From contig JAJSLI010000050.1 of NCBI GenBank assembly GCA_021272315.1, forward strand, positions 1 to 64,000: a stretch of DNA of 64,000 nt, read 5' to 3'. Position numbers and translations under genes: made by a program. Origin of the DNA: Methylacidiphilales bacterium. GTDB lineage: Bacteria; Verrucomicrobiota; Verrucomicrobiia; Methylacidiphilales; UBA1321. The notes below the pieces were generated by a model that saw only the letters and a program-made list of their open reading frames with translations, was not told the DNA's origin and searched no databases. Below are positions 34,791 to 46,382 of this stretch, in pieces; the first letter of the stretch is position 1; each line of letters opens with the position of its first letter.

Positions 34791-34946
34791 CCCTCGTTCC
34801 CAAATTTCATTTGGGAACGCCCTTTTGCTCCCCGCGAAATTTCATTTCGCGCTCATGTTCCCATCCGTCCTATCAGTCCCATTTTTACCCTCGTTCCCAA
34901 ATTTCATTTGGGAACGCCCTTTTGCTCCCCGCGAAATTTCATTTCG
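34791..34946. repeat. Two copies of a 59-bp double-hairpin repeat
   Basis: A 59-base unit occurs identically at 34791-34849 and 34888-34946. Each copy holds two hairpins with the same five-base loop TTTCA: CGTTCCCAAA/TTTGGGAACG (first copy 34795-34819) and GCGAAA/TTTCGC (34834-34850). The units sit in the gap between the BlaI gene and the M56-ankyrin gene and could act on the bicistronic message. Only the last base pair of the second hairpin differs (TTTCGT in copy two). Confidence 0.85.
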
Positions 34947-35007
34947 TGCCAACTCAAACAGCTCTTCATCGCATCGAGATCGGCAATGAAATTACCTCAG
35001 CAAGCGC

Positions 35008-35032
35008 GTTCCCAAGTAAAACTTGGGAACGA
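35008..35032. repeat. Third GTTCCCAA-type hairpin
   Basis: CGTTCCCAAGT-AAA-ACTTGGGAACG is an 11-bp perfect stem with a three-base loop. It is the same hairpin family as the two 59-bp units upstream but with a different loop. It ends 24 bases before the start of the M56-ankyrin gene, so it could hide or expose that ribosome site. Confidence 0.8.
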
Positions 35033-35056
35033 GGAAGAAAAACTCCCGCCAAACAA

Positions 35057-38000
35057 ATGATTCCTCTTTTCCTCCACAACTTGGAATTGATCTTCTTCTG
35101 GCTGCTGGCGGCCTCGTGGCAGGCTTCGGTCCTGGCCCTGATCGTGCTGGCTGTGCAGACGGTGTTGCGGGGCCGGCTCAATCCCCGCTGGCGCTATGCC
35201 CTGTGGCTGCTCGTCGTTCTGCGCCTGGTGATGCCGGCGCTGCCGGAAAGCGCGCTGAGCCTGTTCCAGTTTGCCCCAACGCCCTCCCCTGTCCTGCTGA
35301 CACCGGTGACGGAACCGCTTTTTGCGCCGGCGGCTCCAATTTCGCCCGCGGTTGCGACCCCTTTGACCGAACCAAGCTCTCCGTTGACCCTTTACTCGCT
35401 GCTGGCGATGGGCTGGCTGGCCGGCGCCGTCATTCTGCTCATTTTGACCTGGGAAGCCAACCGGCGCTTTGCCCGGCAGATGACCCGGTCGCCCGAGATC
35501 ACCGACCCCGCGCTGCTCGACTTGTTTCTCGCGGCGAAAGCGGAACTCGAGGTGCGGCGCCCGATCCGGCTGGTCGAGAACGGGCAGGTGCAGAGTCCCG
35601 CGATCATGGGCCTCTTCTCGCCGACCCTGTTGCTGCCGGGCGGAGTCCGGGACCGCTTCGACGCGACCGAACTGCGGCTCATTTTCTTGCATGAACTCGC
35701 CCACCTGAAACGCGGCGACGTCATCGTGCAGGGACTCATCGCCCTCCTGCAAATCCTCCACTGGTTCAACCCGGTCCTCTGGTACGCCTTCCGCCGGATG
35801 CGCATCGACCGCGAACCGGCCACCGACGCCCTCGTCCTTTCGCGCGCCGGCGAAGCCGAGAAGGAACGCTACGGCCTCATGCTCATCAAGCTGCTGGAAC
35901 ATTTCAACCAGCGCCATTCCCTCCCCACCCTCGTCGGCATCCTCGAAGACAAGGACCAGTTCAAGCGCCGCTTCTCCCTCATCGCGAAATTCACCCGCGG
36001 CGCGTACGGCTGGTCGCTTCTGGGGATTTTGCTCATCGGCATTCTTTCCGTGGCGTGTCTGACGAAAAGTAAATCAATAGCTTCACCGAGCGACACCAAA
36101 GCGTTGGCAAAAATCAGTTCTGAACAAGCGAAACCGAATGGCCAGCAATTGATCGACGCAGCCGGGCGGGAAGACATTCCTGAAATGACCCGGCTTTTGA
36201 ACCTCGGCACCGATGTCAATTATCGTGAAAAGGACGGATGGACTCCGATTACCAGGGCGGTGGAATCGAATAAAGCCGGTTCGGTCAAATTCCTTTTGGC
36301 ACATGGCGCAGATTCAACGCACGGTCTTAATGACAACGATCAAACCCTGCTTTTCAATGTGAGAAGTCCCGAAGTTGCGGAAATCCTGATCCAGCATGGC
36401 GTCGATGTAAACGCCCGCTCAAAAAGCGGGGAGACCGCGCTCGACAGACTTTGCATGTTCGCGGAAAAGCCGGCGGAAGTAGCCCGTGTCCTTTTAAAAC
36501 ACGGAGCCGATCCCAATGCCCGCGACAATTACGGCTCAACGCCGCTGATGTTTGCCTCCGACGGGGCGACGGTGGATCTCTTGATCGATCATGGTGCCGA
36601 TATCAAAGCCAAGAACAAATATGGCGTTGGTGTTCTGCATAATCCTCGGGGCGATGCCAGCCGACTCCAAGCCCTGATCCGGCACGGCGCGCCGTTTGAC
36701 CCGAAAACCGACGGGCCAACCCTGATGATGGAGGCAGCTTGGTTCGATCATGTCGATGTCATCGCTTATTTGCTCAGCCTCGGCGTCGATCCGAACCAGA
36801 AGGGAACATGGAATGAGAAAGCCGACATGTATTTTACCCCTTTGCAACAGTCCGTAATCAGCGGGCACTTGGATGCCGCAAAATTTCTCCTGGAGCATGG
36901 GGCAAAATTCGTACCGCACCTCTTTAACGGGAAACCGGGACCCGATGAGATGGTCAACGCGCTTTATAACCGGCGTAAGGACATCGTTCGGCTTTTTTGG
37001 GAGCACGGCATGCGGAGCATTTCCGAATTGACCTACGCCATCAGCCAGGGAGAACCCGTCGGCGCGGTGCAAAAACTCCTGGACGGCGGTATTCCGCCCG
37101 ATCCGCCACAGGACAAATTCATGTCTCCTCTCGCGCTTGCCGCCGAACTCGGCCAACTCGATGTCGTCACCCTTCTGGTGCAACGGGGAGCGAAAATCAA
37201 TGGTCATGTGGCTCCGTCCGTAACGCCCATCGATCAAGCTGCCATGGAGGGACAAGACGAAGTCGTCGATTATCTCCTGCGCCAGGGAGCGCAGGTCGAT
37301 TACCAGGCTCTCTATAATGCCATATGGAATTCTTATCCGGGTCCAGATCAGCGCAGCAAGGATCATTTTGAGAGAACAGCGAAGCTGCTGATCGATGCGG
37401 GAGCCTTGAAAACAACCACCTCGGAACAAAACGGACAAATCTTGGTCGGGGCCATCGATACACGAGACCCAGGCGGTAACACCACGGTGCTCAAGATGTT
37501 ATTGGAAGCGGGTTTAAGCCCCGAATCGCCCATGCCCTACCTTAAAAACGGGGAGAAACCCAATTCCGTCATCGGCTATTACCGGGACTTTTACCGGAAA
37601 AATAAAGACGATCCAAGTAACGGCCCGTTCGCGGCCATGATCAAGCCGTTCCTGGATATGCTCGAAGCGGCGGACAAGAGCGCAACGCCGAAAGCCGATG
37701 CGGGAACCAACGCGACTGATGCCAACGCCCAAATGCCCCAAGCCGTCCAGAAAGGTGACGCGGCTACTGTGCAAAAGTTGATCGACCAGGGAGCTGATCC
37801 GAAAGCAATCGACAAATACGGAAGGACGTTGCTCTTCGATGCCGGTAGCCCGGAAGTTGCAGAAATCCTGATCGCCCACGGAGTTGATCCCAATGCCCGC
37901 GATCAAGGAGGTCATGTCGCCTTGTTCAATCTTTGCCAGAATGGAAGCAAGGATGTGACGGCAACGGCGACCGTGCGCGTGTTACTTGATCATGGAGCCG

Positions 38001-40291
38001 ATTTTGATCCCAAGGGCCAAAGCGGCGCGACGGCTCTCGGGTTCGCGGCTGCGTCCAATGACGTTAAGCTCATGAAATTTCTCATGGATCGTGGCGTTAG
38101 CCCAAACGCCCATGGAGCGGAAAATCAGGACTCGCCGCTCGGCATGGCGGCATTCCGCAGCCCGGAGGCCGTGAAACTCCTGCTGGAGCGGGGCGCCGAT
38201 CCCGAAGGCTATTCGCACGAAGGGATGAGTCCGCTGGCCGCGGCCATCATGTTCAACAAGACTGAGAACGCGAATCTTCTGCGCGCTGCCGGTGCGCACG
38301 ATGTCGGCGACCTGTCCGCCGCGGTCGCCGCAGGAGATAATGCAAAAGTCGCGGCTCTTCTCCACGACGGAGCCAACGTTAACGAGACAGACCGCGCCGG
38401 CAACACGCCACTTCTCTACGCCGTTCGGCGTGGCCAGGTCGATATGGCGAAATTGCTCCTGGCGCACGGCGCCAACATCAATCAATTCAGTTTCGGCGGT
38501 TTGACACCAACGGACAGTCTGGATGAGGAGGCTAATTCAGGCAGGCCCGATCAGGCCCAGTTGGATTGGGGCGTATCGCAGGAGGAAGGTCAGCGCCGTC
38601 TTGCGGCCTTCAAGGCGCTCTTTTTGAACTATCCCCCCGATCCGAATTACCGGGACAGTCGTGGTCGAACGGCCCTGCATCAGGCCGCCTTTTCGGGAAA
38701 TGTCTTCCTCCCGATGGGGGACAAGGCCCATCCGGTGGATCCCAATATTCGGGATCATGATGGGAATACGCCCCTTCTTCTGGCCGCTCTTTCTCCGCAT
38801 GTCAAATATACCGTTGATCGAAGCTCGAATTCCCAAGCTTACATCGTCAACAGGCTTCTCAAGGCCGGGGCGAAGCTCGACCTCGTTATGGCAAATGGAA
38901 AGACGGTGGGCGAAATGGCCATGGCCGCAGCGGTCAAAGCCAATAATCCGCAATTGATCTCCGTCCTGCACGATGCCGGTGTCGCCGAGCCTGCTTCTCC
39001 GCCGGAATCTCCCGACCAGGGCGCGGGAACCAATGCGACCAATGCCGTCCAAGCTCCCACACTCAACGTTCCCAAATTCACACTCAGCCTACCCCCATCC
39101 ACCACCACGAACACCGAAGGTTCGATAAGTCAACCACGCTCCCCCATTCACATCACACCCACCGTTCCCCTGCCCCCAAACCCCAACAACGGAGTTTATT
39201 ATGGTAGCGTTACTGTCGTCACGGTTAGCGGTCCCATGGCTACCCCCGTGAACGGAGGAGATAAGGATACCAACGCCATCAACACCGTTGGAAATCCTGC
39301 GCTCGCTCAGGCCCTGATCGCTGCCATCAAGCAGGACGATCTTGCCGAAGTGGAACGCCTGCTCAAGCAGGGAGCAAAGTTGAGCGAAAGCGACGTTTTG
39401 GTAGTGGCGGCAACCAAAAATCAAAAACTGGTCCAACTATTGCGGCAATACAAGTCGCTTCCGATTTCCGACCTTGCCTGGGCCGTGCTGGAAAACAGGT
39501 CCGAGGACGAAATTGTGGAAATAGAGGAGAAGGAGGCGGAGGAAGCGAAGGAGAAGATAGGACTGCCCTTGGAACTACCGGATTCTATCTTGATACCCAC
39601 ATTATTTCATCCGAATGCGGTACTAATTAGTCGTGGTGATAAGCTTAGCATTCTCGAATTCCAATTACCGCTTCACGAAATAGGCGATCTCTCGATATTC
39701 GACGACTCCACGGTACCTTTGCCCGTTGCCGCCCTGATGGGCGATCTTCCCACGGTTGAGCTGCTTTTGCAGAATGGCGTCAACCCCAACGCCCTTCCCT
39801 GGACCAATTGGTCCAACCCGTGGTTGTCCGTATCCCCCCTTTCGCTGGCGGCGCTTGCTGGTCATGACGACGTGGTTGTTTATCTTCTCCAACATGGAGC
39901 CAAAGCTCACTTTAATGACATCGCTTGTGTGATGCAGGGTTGGCCTTCCGCTTCTCGTTCACAGGAAACCCGCGAAAATACGGTCAAACTGATGATTGCG
40001 ACGGGCGCGCTAAAAAATATCACCGAAGAACAGACCGCCTTTCTTTTTGAATCATCTTTCCGAAGCCCCGAATGGAACCTGAGCATCGTCAAACTTCTGC
40101 TCGATGCGGGACTCAATCCGAACGCTCGAAGCGCCGACCCCGGTAAAACGGTTATCGACCTGACAAAAGAGCGGATCGATCAGGAAGCGAAATATAGCCC
40201 GGAATGGGAAACGAAATATCACTTCCAGCGAAACACCAAGCCCCTTTTGGAACTGCTCGAAAATGCCGCGTCCAACGCGAACGTCAGGTAA
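35057..40291 (+). CDS. M56 (BlaR1-type) membrane metallopeptidase fused to a giant ankyrin-repeat array
   Basis: This 1744-residue protein starts with a BlaR1/MecR1-like module: membrane helices at about 10-36, 46-62 and 110-132, a zinc peptidase with HELAHLKRGD (HExxH at 212-216) and the downstream DREPATDALVL (about 251-261), then a fourth helix at about 317-335. Beyond residue 350 almost everything is ankyrin repeats (hallmarks G-x-TPL, LLxxGAxxN, VDLLIDHGADI, AKLLLAHGANIN), in about three blocks separated by Thr/Ala/Asn or Pro-rich linkers (near 875 and 1320-1400). In BlaR1 the part after helix 4 faces outside and senses the ligand; here the ankyrin array takes that place. Start at ATG 35057 (first residues form the helix); the frame continues upstream through hairpin repeats and was not used. 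It would inactivate the BlaI-type repressor encoded upstream. Confidence 0.88.
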   Translation: MIPLFLHNLELIFFWLLAASWQASVLALIVLAVQTVLRGRLNPRWRYALWLLVVLRLVMPALPESALSLFQFAPTPSPVLLTPVTEPLFAPAAPISPAVATPLTEPSSPLTLYSLLAMGWLAGAVILLILTWEANRRFARQMTRSPEITDPALLDLFLAAKAELEVRRPIRLVENGQVQSPAIMGLFSPTLLLPGGVRDRFDATELRLIFLHELAHLKRGDVIVQGLIALLQILHWFNPVLWYAFRRMRIDREPATDALVLSRAGEAEKERYGLMLIKLLEHFNQRHSLPTLVGILEDKDQFKRRFSLIAKFTRGAYGWSLLGILLIGILSVACLTKSKSIASPSDTKALAKISSEQAKPNGQQLIDAAGREDIPEMTRLLNLGTDVNYREKDGWTPITRAVESNKAGSVKFLLAHGADSTHGLNDNDQTLLFNVRSPEVAEILIQHGVDVNARSKSGETALDRLCMFAEKPAEVARVLLKHGADPNARDNYGSTPLMFASDGATVDLLIDHGADIKAKNKYGVGVLHNPRGDASRLQALIRHGAPFDPKTDGPTLMMEAAWFDHVDVIAYLLSLGVDPNQKGTWNEKADMYFTPLQQSVISGHLDAAKFLLEHGAKFVPHLFNGKPGPDEMVNALYNRRKDIVRLFWEHGMRSISELTYAISQGEPVGAVQKLLDGGIPPDPPQDKFMSPLALAAELGQLDVVTLLVQRGAKINGHVAPSVTPIDQAAMEGQDEVVDYLLRQGAQVDYQALYNAIWNSYPGPDQRSKDHFERTAKLLIDAGALKTTTSEQNGQILVGAIDTRDPGGNTTVLKMLLEAGLSPESPMPYLKNGEKPNSVIGYYRDFYRKNKDDPSNGPFAAMIKPFLDMLEAADKSATPKADAGTNATDANAQMPQAVQKGDAATVQKLIDQGADPKAIDKYGRTLLFDAGSPEVAEILIAHGVDPNARDQGGHVALFNLCQNGSKDVTATATVRVLLDHGADFDPKGQSGATALGFAAASNDVKLMKFLMDRGVSPNAHGAENQDSPLGMAAFRSPEAVKLLLERGADPEGYSHEGMSPLAAAIMFNKTENANLLRAAGAHDVGDLSAAVAAGDNAKVAALLHDGANVNETDRAGNTPLLYAVRRGQVDMAKLLLAHGANINQFSFGGLTPTDSLDEEANSGRPDQAQLDWGVSQEEGQRRLAAFKALFLNYPPDPNYRDSRGRTALHQAAFSGNVFLPMGDKAHPVDPNIRDHDGNTPLLLAALSPHVKYTVDRSSNSQAYIVNRLLKAGAKLDLVMANGKTVGEMAMAAAVKANNPQLISVLHDAGVAEPASPPESPDQGAGTNATNAVQAPTLNVPKFTLSLPPSTTTNTEGSISQPRSPIHITPTVPLPPNPNNGVYYGSVTVVTVSGPMATPVNGGDKDTNAINTVGNPALAQALIAAIKQDDLAEVERLLKQGAKLSESDVLVVAATKNQKLVQLLRQYKSLPISDLAWAVLENRSEDEIVEIEEKEAEEAKEKIGLPLELPDSILIPTLFHPNAVLISRGDKLSILEFQLPLHEIGDLSIFDDSTVPLPVAALMGDLPTVELLLQNGVNPNALPWTNWSNPWLSVSPLSLAALAGHDDVVVYLLQHGAKAHFNDIACVMQGWPSASRSQETRENTVKLMIATGALKNITEEQTAFLFESSFRSPEWNLSIVKLLLDAGLNPNARSADPGKTVIDLTKERIDQEAKYSPEWETKYHFQRNTKPLLELLENAASNANVR

Positions 40292-40406
40292 CCGGGGACC
40301 GGACGCTTTCCCGCGAATGTGAGGCGGGGCGGCTAACACCATAGCCGCGCAGGACGCCAAGACACCGGGGACCGTCTGAGGCATGCTTCGGCCAGCGAAA
40401 AGGCCA

Positions 40407-40702
40407 AGAACTCTTATCAAAAGTAGCCATGGGTCGCGTTGCCTTTATTTTTTGGCCTCTGACGAGGCGCGAGGAGGGAGGATACCCGCAGCGGTCTCTG
40501 ACCGACGAGCAACAAAAACAAAGTCAGAGACCAAAAAATAGGCAACCCTTCGGGCCGGGGTTCTTTTGCCTTCTGGCTTCGTTGCTCGCTCCTTACAGAC
40601 CACGGCGGGTATGCGCGTCGCTCGACGCCTCGCCAGAAGGCAAAAATTACTGCTGTCCGCAGGACCCCGGCGCGACCCGTGTCTACTTTTGATAAGAGTT
40701 CT
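40407..40702. mobile_element. 296-bp element with 20-bp terminal inverted repeats (MITE-like or structured RNA)
   Basis: This occupies most of the 658-bp gene-free gap between the convergent M56-ankyrin and aconitase genes. Ends pair perfectly: 40407-40426 (AGAACTCTTATCAAAAGTAG) with 40683-40702. The similarity continues inward in patches (GGGTCGCG, CGAGGCG, ATACCCGC, GGTCT, CGAGCAAC), so the two halves are an imperfect long inverted repeat. Each half also folds on itself: TTGCCT...TTTTTTGGCCTCTGAC with GTCAGAGACCAAAAAATAGGCAA on the left, and TTTTGCCTTCTGG with CCAGAAGGCAAAA on the right. No transposase and no clear target duplication. The rest of the gap (40292-40406, 40703-40949) shows nothing coding. 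Confidence 0.7.
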
Positions 40703-40949
40703 AACCATGACCCGTCTCCAACCTCCCCTCCCCATGAATGCAACCCTGCTCCACCCCCTCGCCGCGTCCGATTGGACAGGCCTGTTCCCACACGCGCCAA
40801 CGACAAGCAAAGGGCCCACCGCGCGCGGTTGGACGCGGCAAAGCGCCATAAAAATTGGCAACCCGACGGAAAATCTGGGCGAAATTCAACCAAATCAAGG
40901 CAATTCAAGGCAAACCGCACCTGATCGCACCACGTCCGACCCAAACTCC

Positions 40950-43679
<2,730 letters not shown>

Positions 43680-43877
43680 ATACTTTGGGTGTCAGTTCAG
43701 TATGGCTTGGAGCAAGCATGCTTCAAGCCGTAACCCGTGCAAAATGGAAGGATTGGCCACAAAATTACACGGCCCCCGCCCTCGCGGGATTTCCAACTTC
43801 GCTATTCCAGTTGTGGAGTTGGCATCCTTTAGGCTCTGCGAAGGCTCGAACAGAAACCAGAAAGGAAATACGTCCTG

Positions 43878-44033
43878 ATGAAAACAGCCGACATGATGGT
43901 CGACTTGGTTCGAACACACAAACACCCCTTCCGCTTGGCGGACATGCGCATTACCAAGATGCAGCAGAACCGCCACGAACGCCGGAAGATTCGCGAGGTT
44001 CTCCGCTTGGGGGACTGGGTGGCGGACGCCTGA
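43878..44033 (+). CDS. 51-residue basic protein of unknown function
   Basis: The frame encodes MKTADMMVDLVRTHKHPFRL and then a basic amphipathic helix (DMRITKMQQNRHERRKIREVLRLGDW). AAAGGAA lies upstream at 43861-43867, a little far from the ATG. No Cys, no membrane segment, unknown family. It sits in a 558-bp patch that also holds a transposase remnant and hairpins, so it may be a conserved passenger of a mobile repeat. Expression is unproven; the base composition and start context are the only support. Confidence 0.4.
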   Translation: MKTADMMVDLVRTHKHPFRLADMRITKMQQNRHERRKIREVLRLGDWVADA

Positions 44034-44038
44034 TCCGC

Positions 44039-44100
44039 GGGAATTCTCCGGAATTCCCCTCACCGCTCCACGTTCCTGCCGTGTACGAGGCAGGAACGTG
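44039..44100. repeat. Two adjacent perfect hairpins
   Basis: GGGAATTC-TCCG-GAATTCCC lies at 44039-44058 and CACGTTCCTGCC-GTGTACGA-GGCAGGAACGTG at 44069-44100 (12-bp stem). Both follow the 51-residue frame. The second shares its CGTTCC/GGAACG arms with the hairpins at 34795-34819 and 35008-35032, so it may belong to the same dispersed family or act as a bidirectional terminator. Confidence 0.7.
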
Positions 44101-44111
44101 AGAAGCGAGCG

Positions 44112-44189
44112 GAAACACCCAACCTCTCCCTCCAGTTCATCGGCTAATACCGGCTTCATCACTTTCCACTGCTCATCGGACAAGTCCAT
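44112..44189 (-). pseudogene. Remnant of a transposase N-terminus (IS5-like)
   Basis: From ATG 44189 the minus strand encodes MDLSDEQWKVMKPVLADELEGE, the conserved start of many IS5/IS4-type transposases (D-L-S/T-D-x-Q-W-x-x-x-x-P-x-L). The similarity stops within about 25 codons, where the hairpins begin. No DDE core follows in any frame, so this is a decayed fragment. Confidence 0.5.
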
Positions 44190-44237
44190 GACCCGATCTT
44201 GGCTTTTCAACGCTTTCAGCTATTTATGAGATAGCTG

Positions 44238-45047
44238 CTAGCGCGTTCCCCACATGACCATATTCCAGGCGAGACGTCGAAAAAGCGGCATTCTTGTGAG
44301 AACGGAATCCATGGCGCGAAGTGGAAACCACCACCACAAGTTCTTCGGCTCTTCTTCCAGGATTCGCTTCCAGTAGCGACTCTCGTTGGGATGTACTCTA
44401 TCCACGAGGTAGTACTTTAAGAAAAGCGCAAGCGTAGCAATCCAAAACTCGCAATGCCCGACATTCTTGAAATATTGTCGGGCCAAGCCCAAATCCTTAA
44501 AGGTCAAAGGAGTTTCATCCGGCGTCCGCACTTTGTCCGCCATGCGACGGTATTGGTTGATGACAGGATTGTAGGCCAGCGGATCCCAAGAATAAAACCG
44601 TCCGCCAGGCTTCAACGCCTTTTTAATTTCGGAAAAAAGATGCGGTTTGTTGGTCACATGGTGAAACGTGTTCGCTACATAGACAAAATCATAGTAATCG
44701 CTGGGAACATTAAGTTCTTCTGCAGCCTGAACTTTACCTTCAATTTTAACACCGTAAAATTTTGCCAGTTGCACGGCGCAATCGACCATTCCCGGAGAAA
44801 TGTCCGTCGCAGTGACCTGGGCTCCATGAAGGGCAAAGTAAACGGCGGCTTCACCCAACCCCGTACCAACTTCCAGAATGCGTTTTCCTTTTAATGGCCC
44901 CATATGGCGAAGAATAAATCGGTTCTCCTGGGCTGTCGGGGCTTCAAAACAGGCGACGACTTGAATCTGATCCAATGGAGTAGACGCCGCCCAAGCGTCA
45001 TGAAATAGCGATTCGCGATTTAAGGTGTCTTTAGCATCAGAGTCCAT
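44238..45047 (-). CDS. Class I SAM-dependent methyltransferase
   Basis: This 269-residue protein has the Rossmann methyltransferase motifs: motif I KRILEVGTGLGEAAVYFALHGAQVTATDISPGMV, post-I, and motif with FVYVANTFHHVTNKPHLFSEIKKALKPGGRFYSWDPLAYNPV. The C-terminal 60 residues are Trp/Arg-rich and amphipathic (YWKRILEEEPKNLWWWFPLRAM), suggesting membrane association. It follows the GT2 gene by 24 bases, so the pair probably methylates or otherwise finishes a lipid-linked glycan. Confidence 0.88.
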   Translation of the reverse strand: MDSDAKDTLNRESLFHDAWAASTPLDQIQVVACFEAPTAQENRFILRHMGPLKGKRILEVGTGLGEAAVYFALHGAQVTATDISPGMVDCAVQLAKFYGVKIEGKVQAAEELNVPSDYYDFVYVANTFHHVTNKPHLFSEIKKALKPGGRFYSWDPLAYNPVINQYRRMADKVRTPDETPLTFKDLGLARQYFKNVGHCEFWIATLALFLKYYLVDRVHPNESRYWKRILEEEPKNLWWWFPLRAMDSVLTRMPLFRRLAWNMVMWGTR

Positions 45048-45071
45048 TAATCAATCAGGTGGAAAACAAAT

Positions 45072-46025
45072 TCACGAAAAATTAACGCGAGTCGCCACGA
45101 TATAGAGCGGACGTCCCTTTATTTCTTCAAAAATACGACCGACATATTCTCCCAGGAGCCCGTTACTGACGAGGATCGTACCTCCAAGAACACTGGTTAG
45201 CACAATCTGGGTGGTCCAGCCGAGAACCGTATCATGATAGATGAGGGATCGAAGAACGGCATAGATTCCGTAAATGGCTCCTCCGCAAGCGACAATAATA
45301 CCGATCACCAGACTGATTCTTAAAGGTAAGGGTGAAAACGAGACGATGGCGTTCCAGGCAAAACGGCACATCTTCCAAACGGTATACTTGGTAGAGCCAG
45401 CCGCGCGCACGTCGCGACGGTACTTAAGTGGCACTTGTGCGAAGCCCACCCAGGTGATCATTCCCCTGAGGAAACGATGGACTTCATGCATGGAGCAGAG
45501 CGCGTCCAGACTGCGCCTTGAAATAAGCCGAAAGTCTCCAGCGTCTAATGGAAGGTCGGAGTGTACGAGAACCTTCATCAATCTGTAAAACAGCCACGCG
45601 GTTATCCGCTTAAACCAGCTTTCGCCTTCCCTGGAAATACGCTGGCCGTAAATAACATCATATCCTTCACAATATTTCTCCGTCATCTGTTGGATGACTT
45701 CCAAAGGATCCTGCAAGTCGGCATCCATGAGCACCACCGCATCCCCCTTGGCCGCATCCAGGCCGGCAGTTGCAGCGTTTTGGTGGCCAAAGTTGCGGGC
45801 AAGCCCGATGATTTTGACTGCCGAATTTTCAGACGCCCAGCGCATTAAAAAAAGAAGCGTGTTGTCCCGGCTCCCATCGTCGACAAAGATAATTTCAACG
45901 GGGATCGAAAAGCTTTTAACAAAAGAACTTAGACGGTCGCGAAGGATGGGCAGAACGGCCTCTTCGTTGAAACAGGGGATCACCAAGCTGAGAAGGCGTG
46001 GTGCCGGCCGCCGCTCCAATATCAT
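45072..46025 (-). CDS. GT2 polyprenyl-phosphate glycosyltransferase (GtrB/ArnC/DPM1-like)
   Basis: This 317-residue protein has the GT-A fold of family 2: LSLVIPCFNEEAVLPILRDRL, EIIFVDDGSRDNTL, GLARNFGHQNAATAGLDAAKGDAVVLMDADLQDP (the DxD metal site) and AGDFRLISRRSLD. Two C-terminal membrane helices (ISLVIGIIVACGGAIYGIYAVL and LTSVLGGTILVSNGLLGEYVG) are typical of enzymes that make undecaprenyl-phosphate sugars. It is upstream of the methyltransferase in the same operon. Confidence 0.92.
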   Translation of the reverse strand: MILERRPAPRLLSLVIPCFNEEAVLPILRDRLSSFVKSFSIPVEIIFVDDGSRDNTLLFLMRWASENSAVKIIGLARNFGHQNAATAGLDAAKGDAVVLMDADLQDPLEVIQQMTEKYCEGYDVIYGQRISREGESWFKRITAWLFYRLMKVLVHSDLPLDAGDFRLISRRSLDALCSMHEVHRFLRGMITWVGFAQVPLKYRRDVRAAGSTKYTVWKMCRFAWNAIVSFSPLPLRISLVIGIIVACGGAIYGIYAVLRSLIYHDTVLGWTTQIVLTSVLGGTILVSNGLLGEYVGRIFEEIKGRPLYIVATRVNFS

Positions 46026-46382
46026 GCGGCATACTTATCTTCTAATCGCCTTGGGGCAAGATAATTTGAGGTCATCGCGCCATTGAAATAAAATATCTGT
46101 GGATATACCATATCACCATGGCTTCTTCGGGACGGCAATGCACCACAACGGCTTCAATTATACGCCTACCATAGTGACCTAAAGACGTTGCCGAAGTCGT
46201 TGGCATCGAGGATTCCTCAAGTCGATGGTCAGGCCGATCCTCAGGGCCACTTGATTTGCATGATTACGGGAAAGATTTACTCCGACGATCTCCACTTCGC
46301 TAAAGCAGACATCACTACAAAAATCATTGGATTTCGGTTCATAACTTTCATTTTTCTGTTGCAGGGAACTCTTTTTTCGAAA
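46026..46382. other. Gene-free 357-bp gap
   Basis: No coding frame with support was found. It holds a small perfect dyad GATAT-ACC-ATATC at 46102-46114, 77 bases upstream of the GT2 start on the minus strand, which may be an operator or part of a promoter. The remainder is AT-richer than its surroundings, as expected for a promoter region. Confidence 0.5.

Noticed and set aside
34791-35032. Possible CRISPR array or rRNA-like structured gene
   Set aside because: Only two identical units with irregular spacing and no cas genes; the hairpins are dispersed-repeat type.
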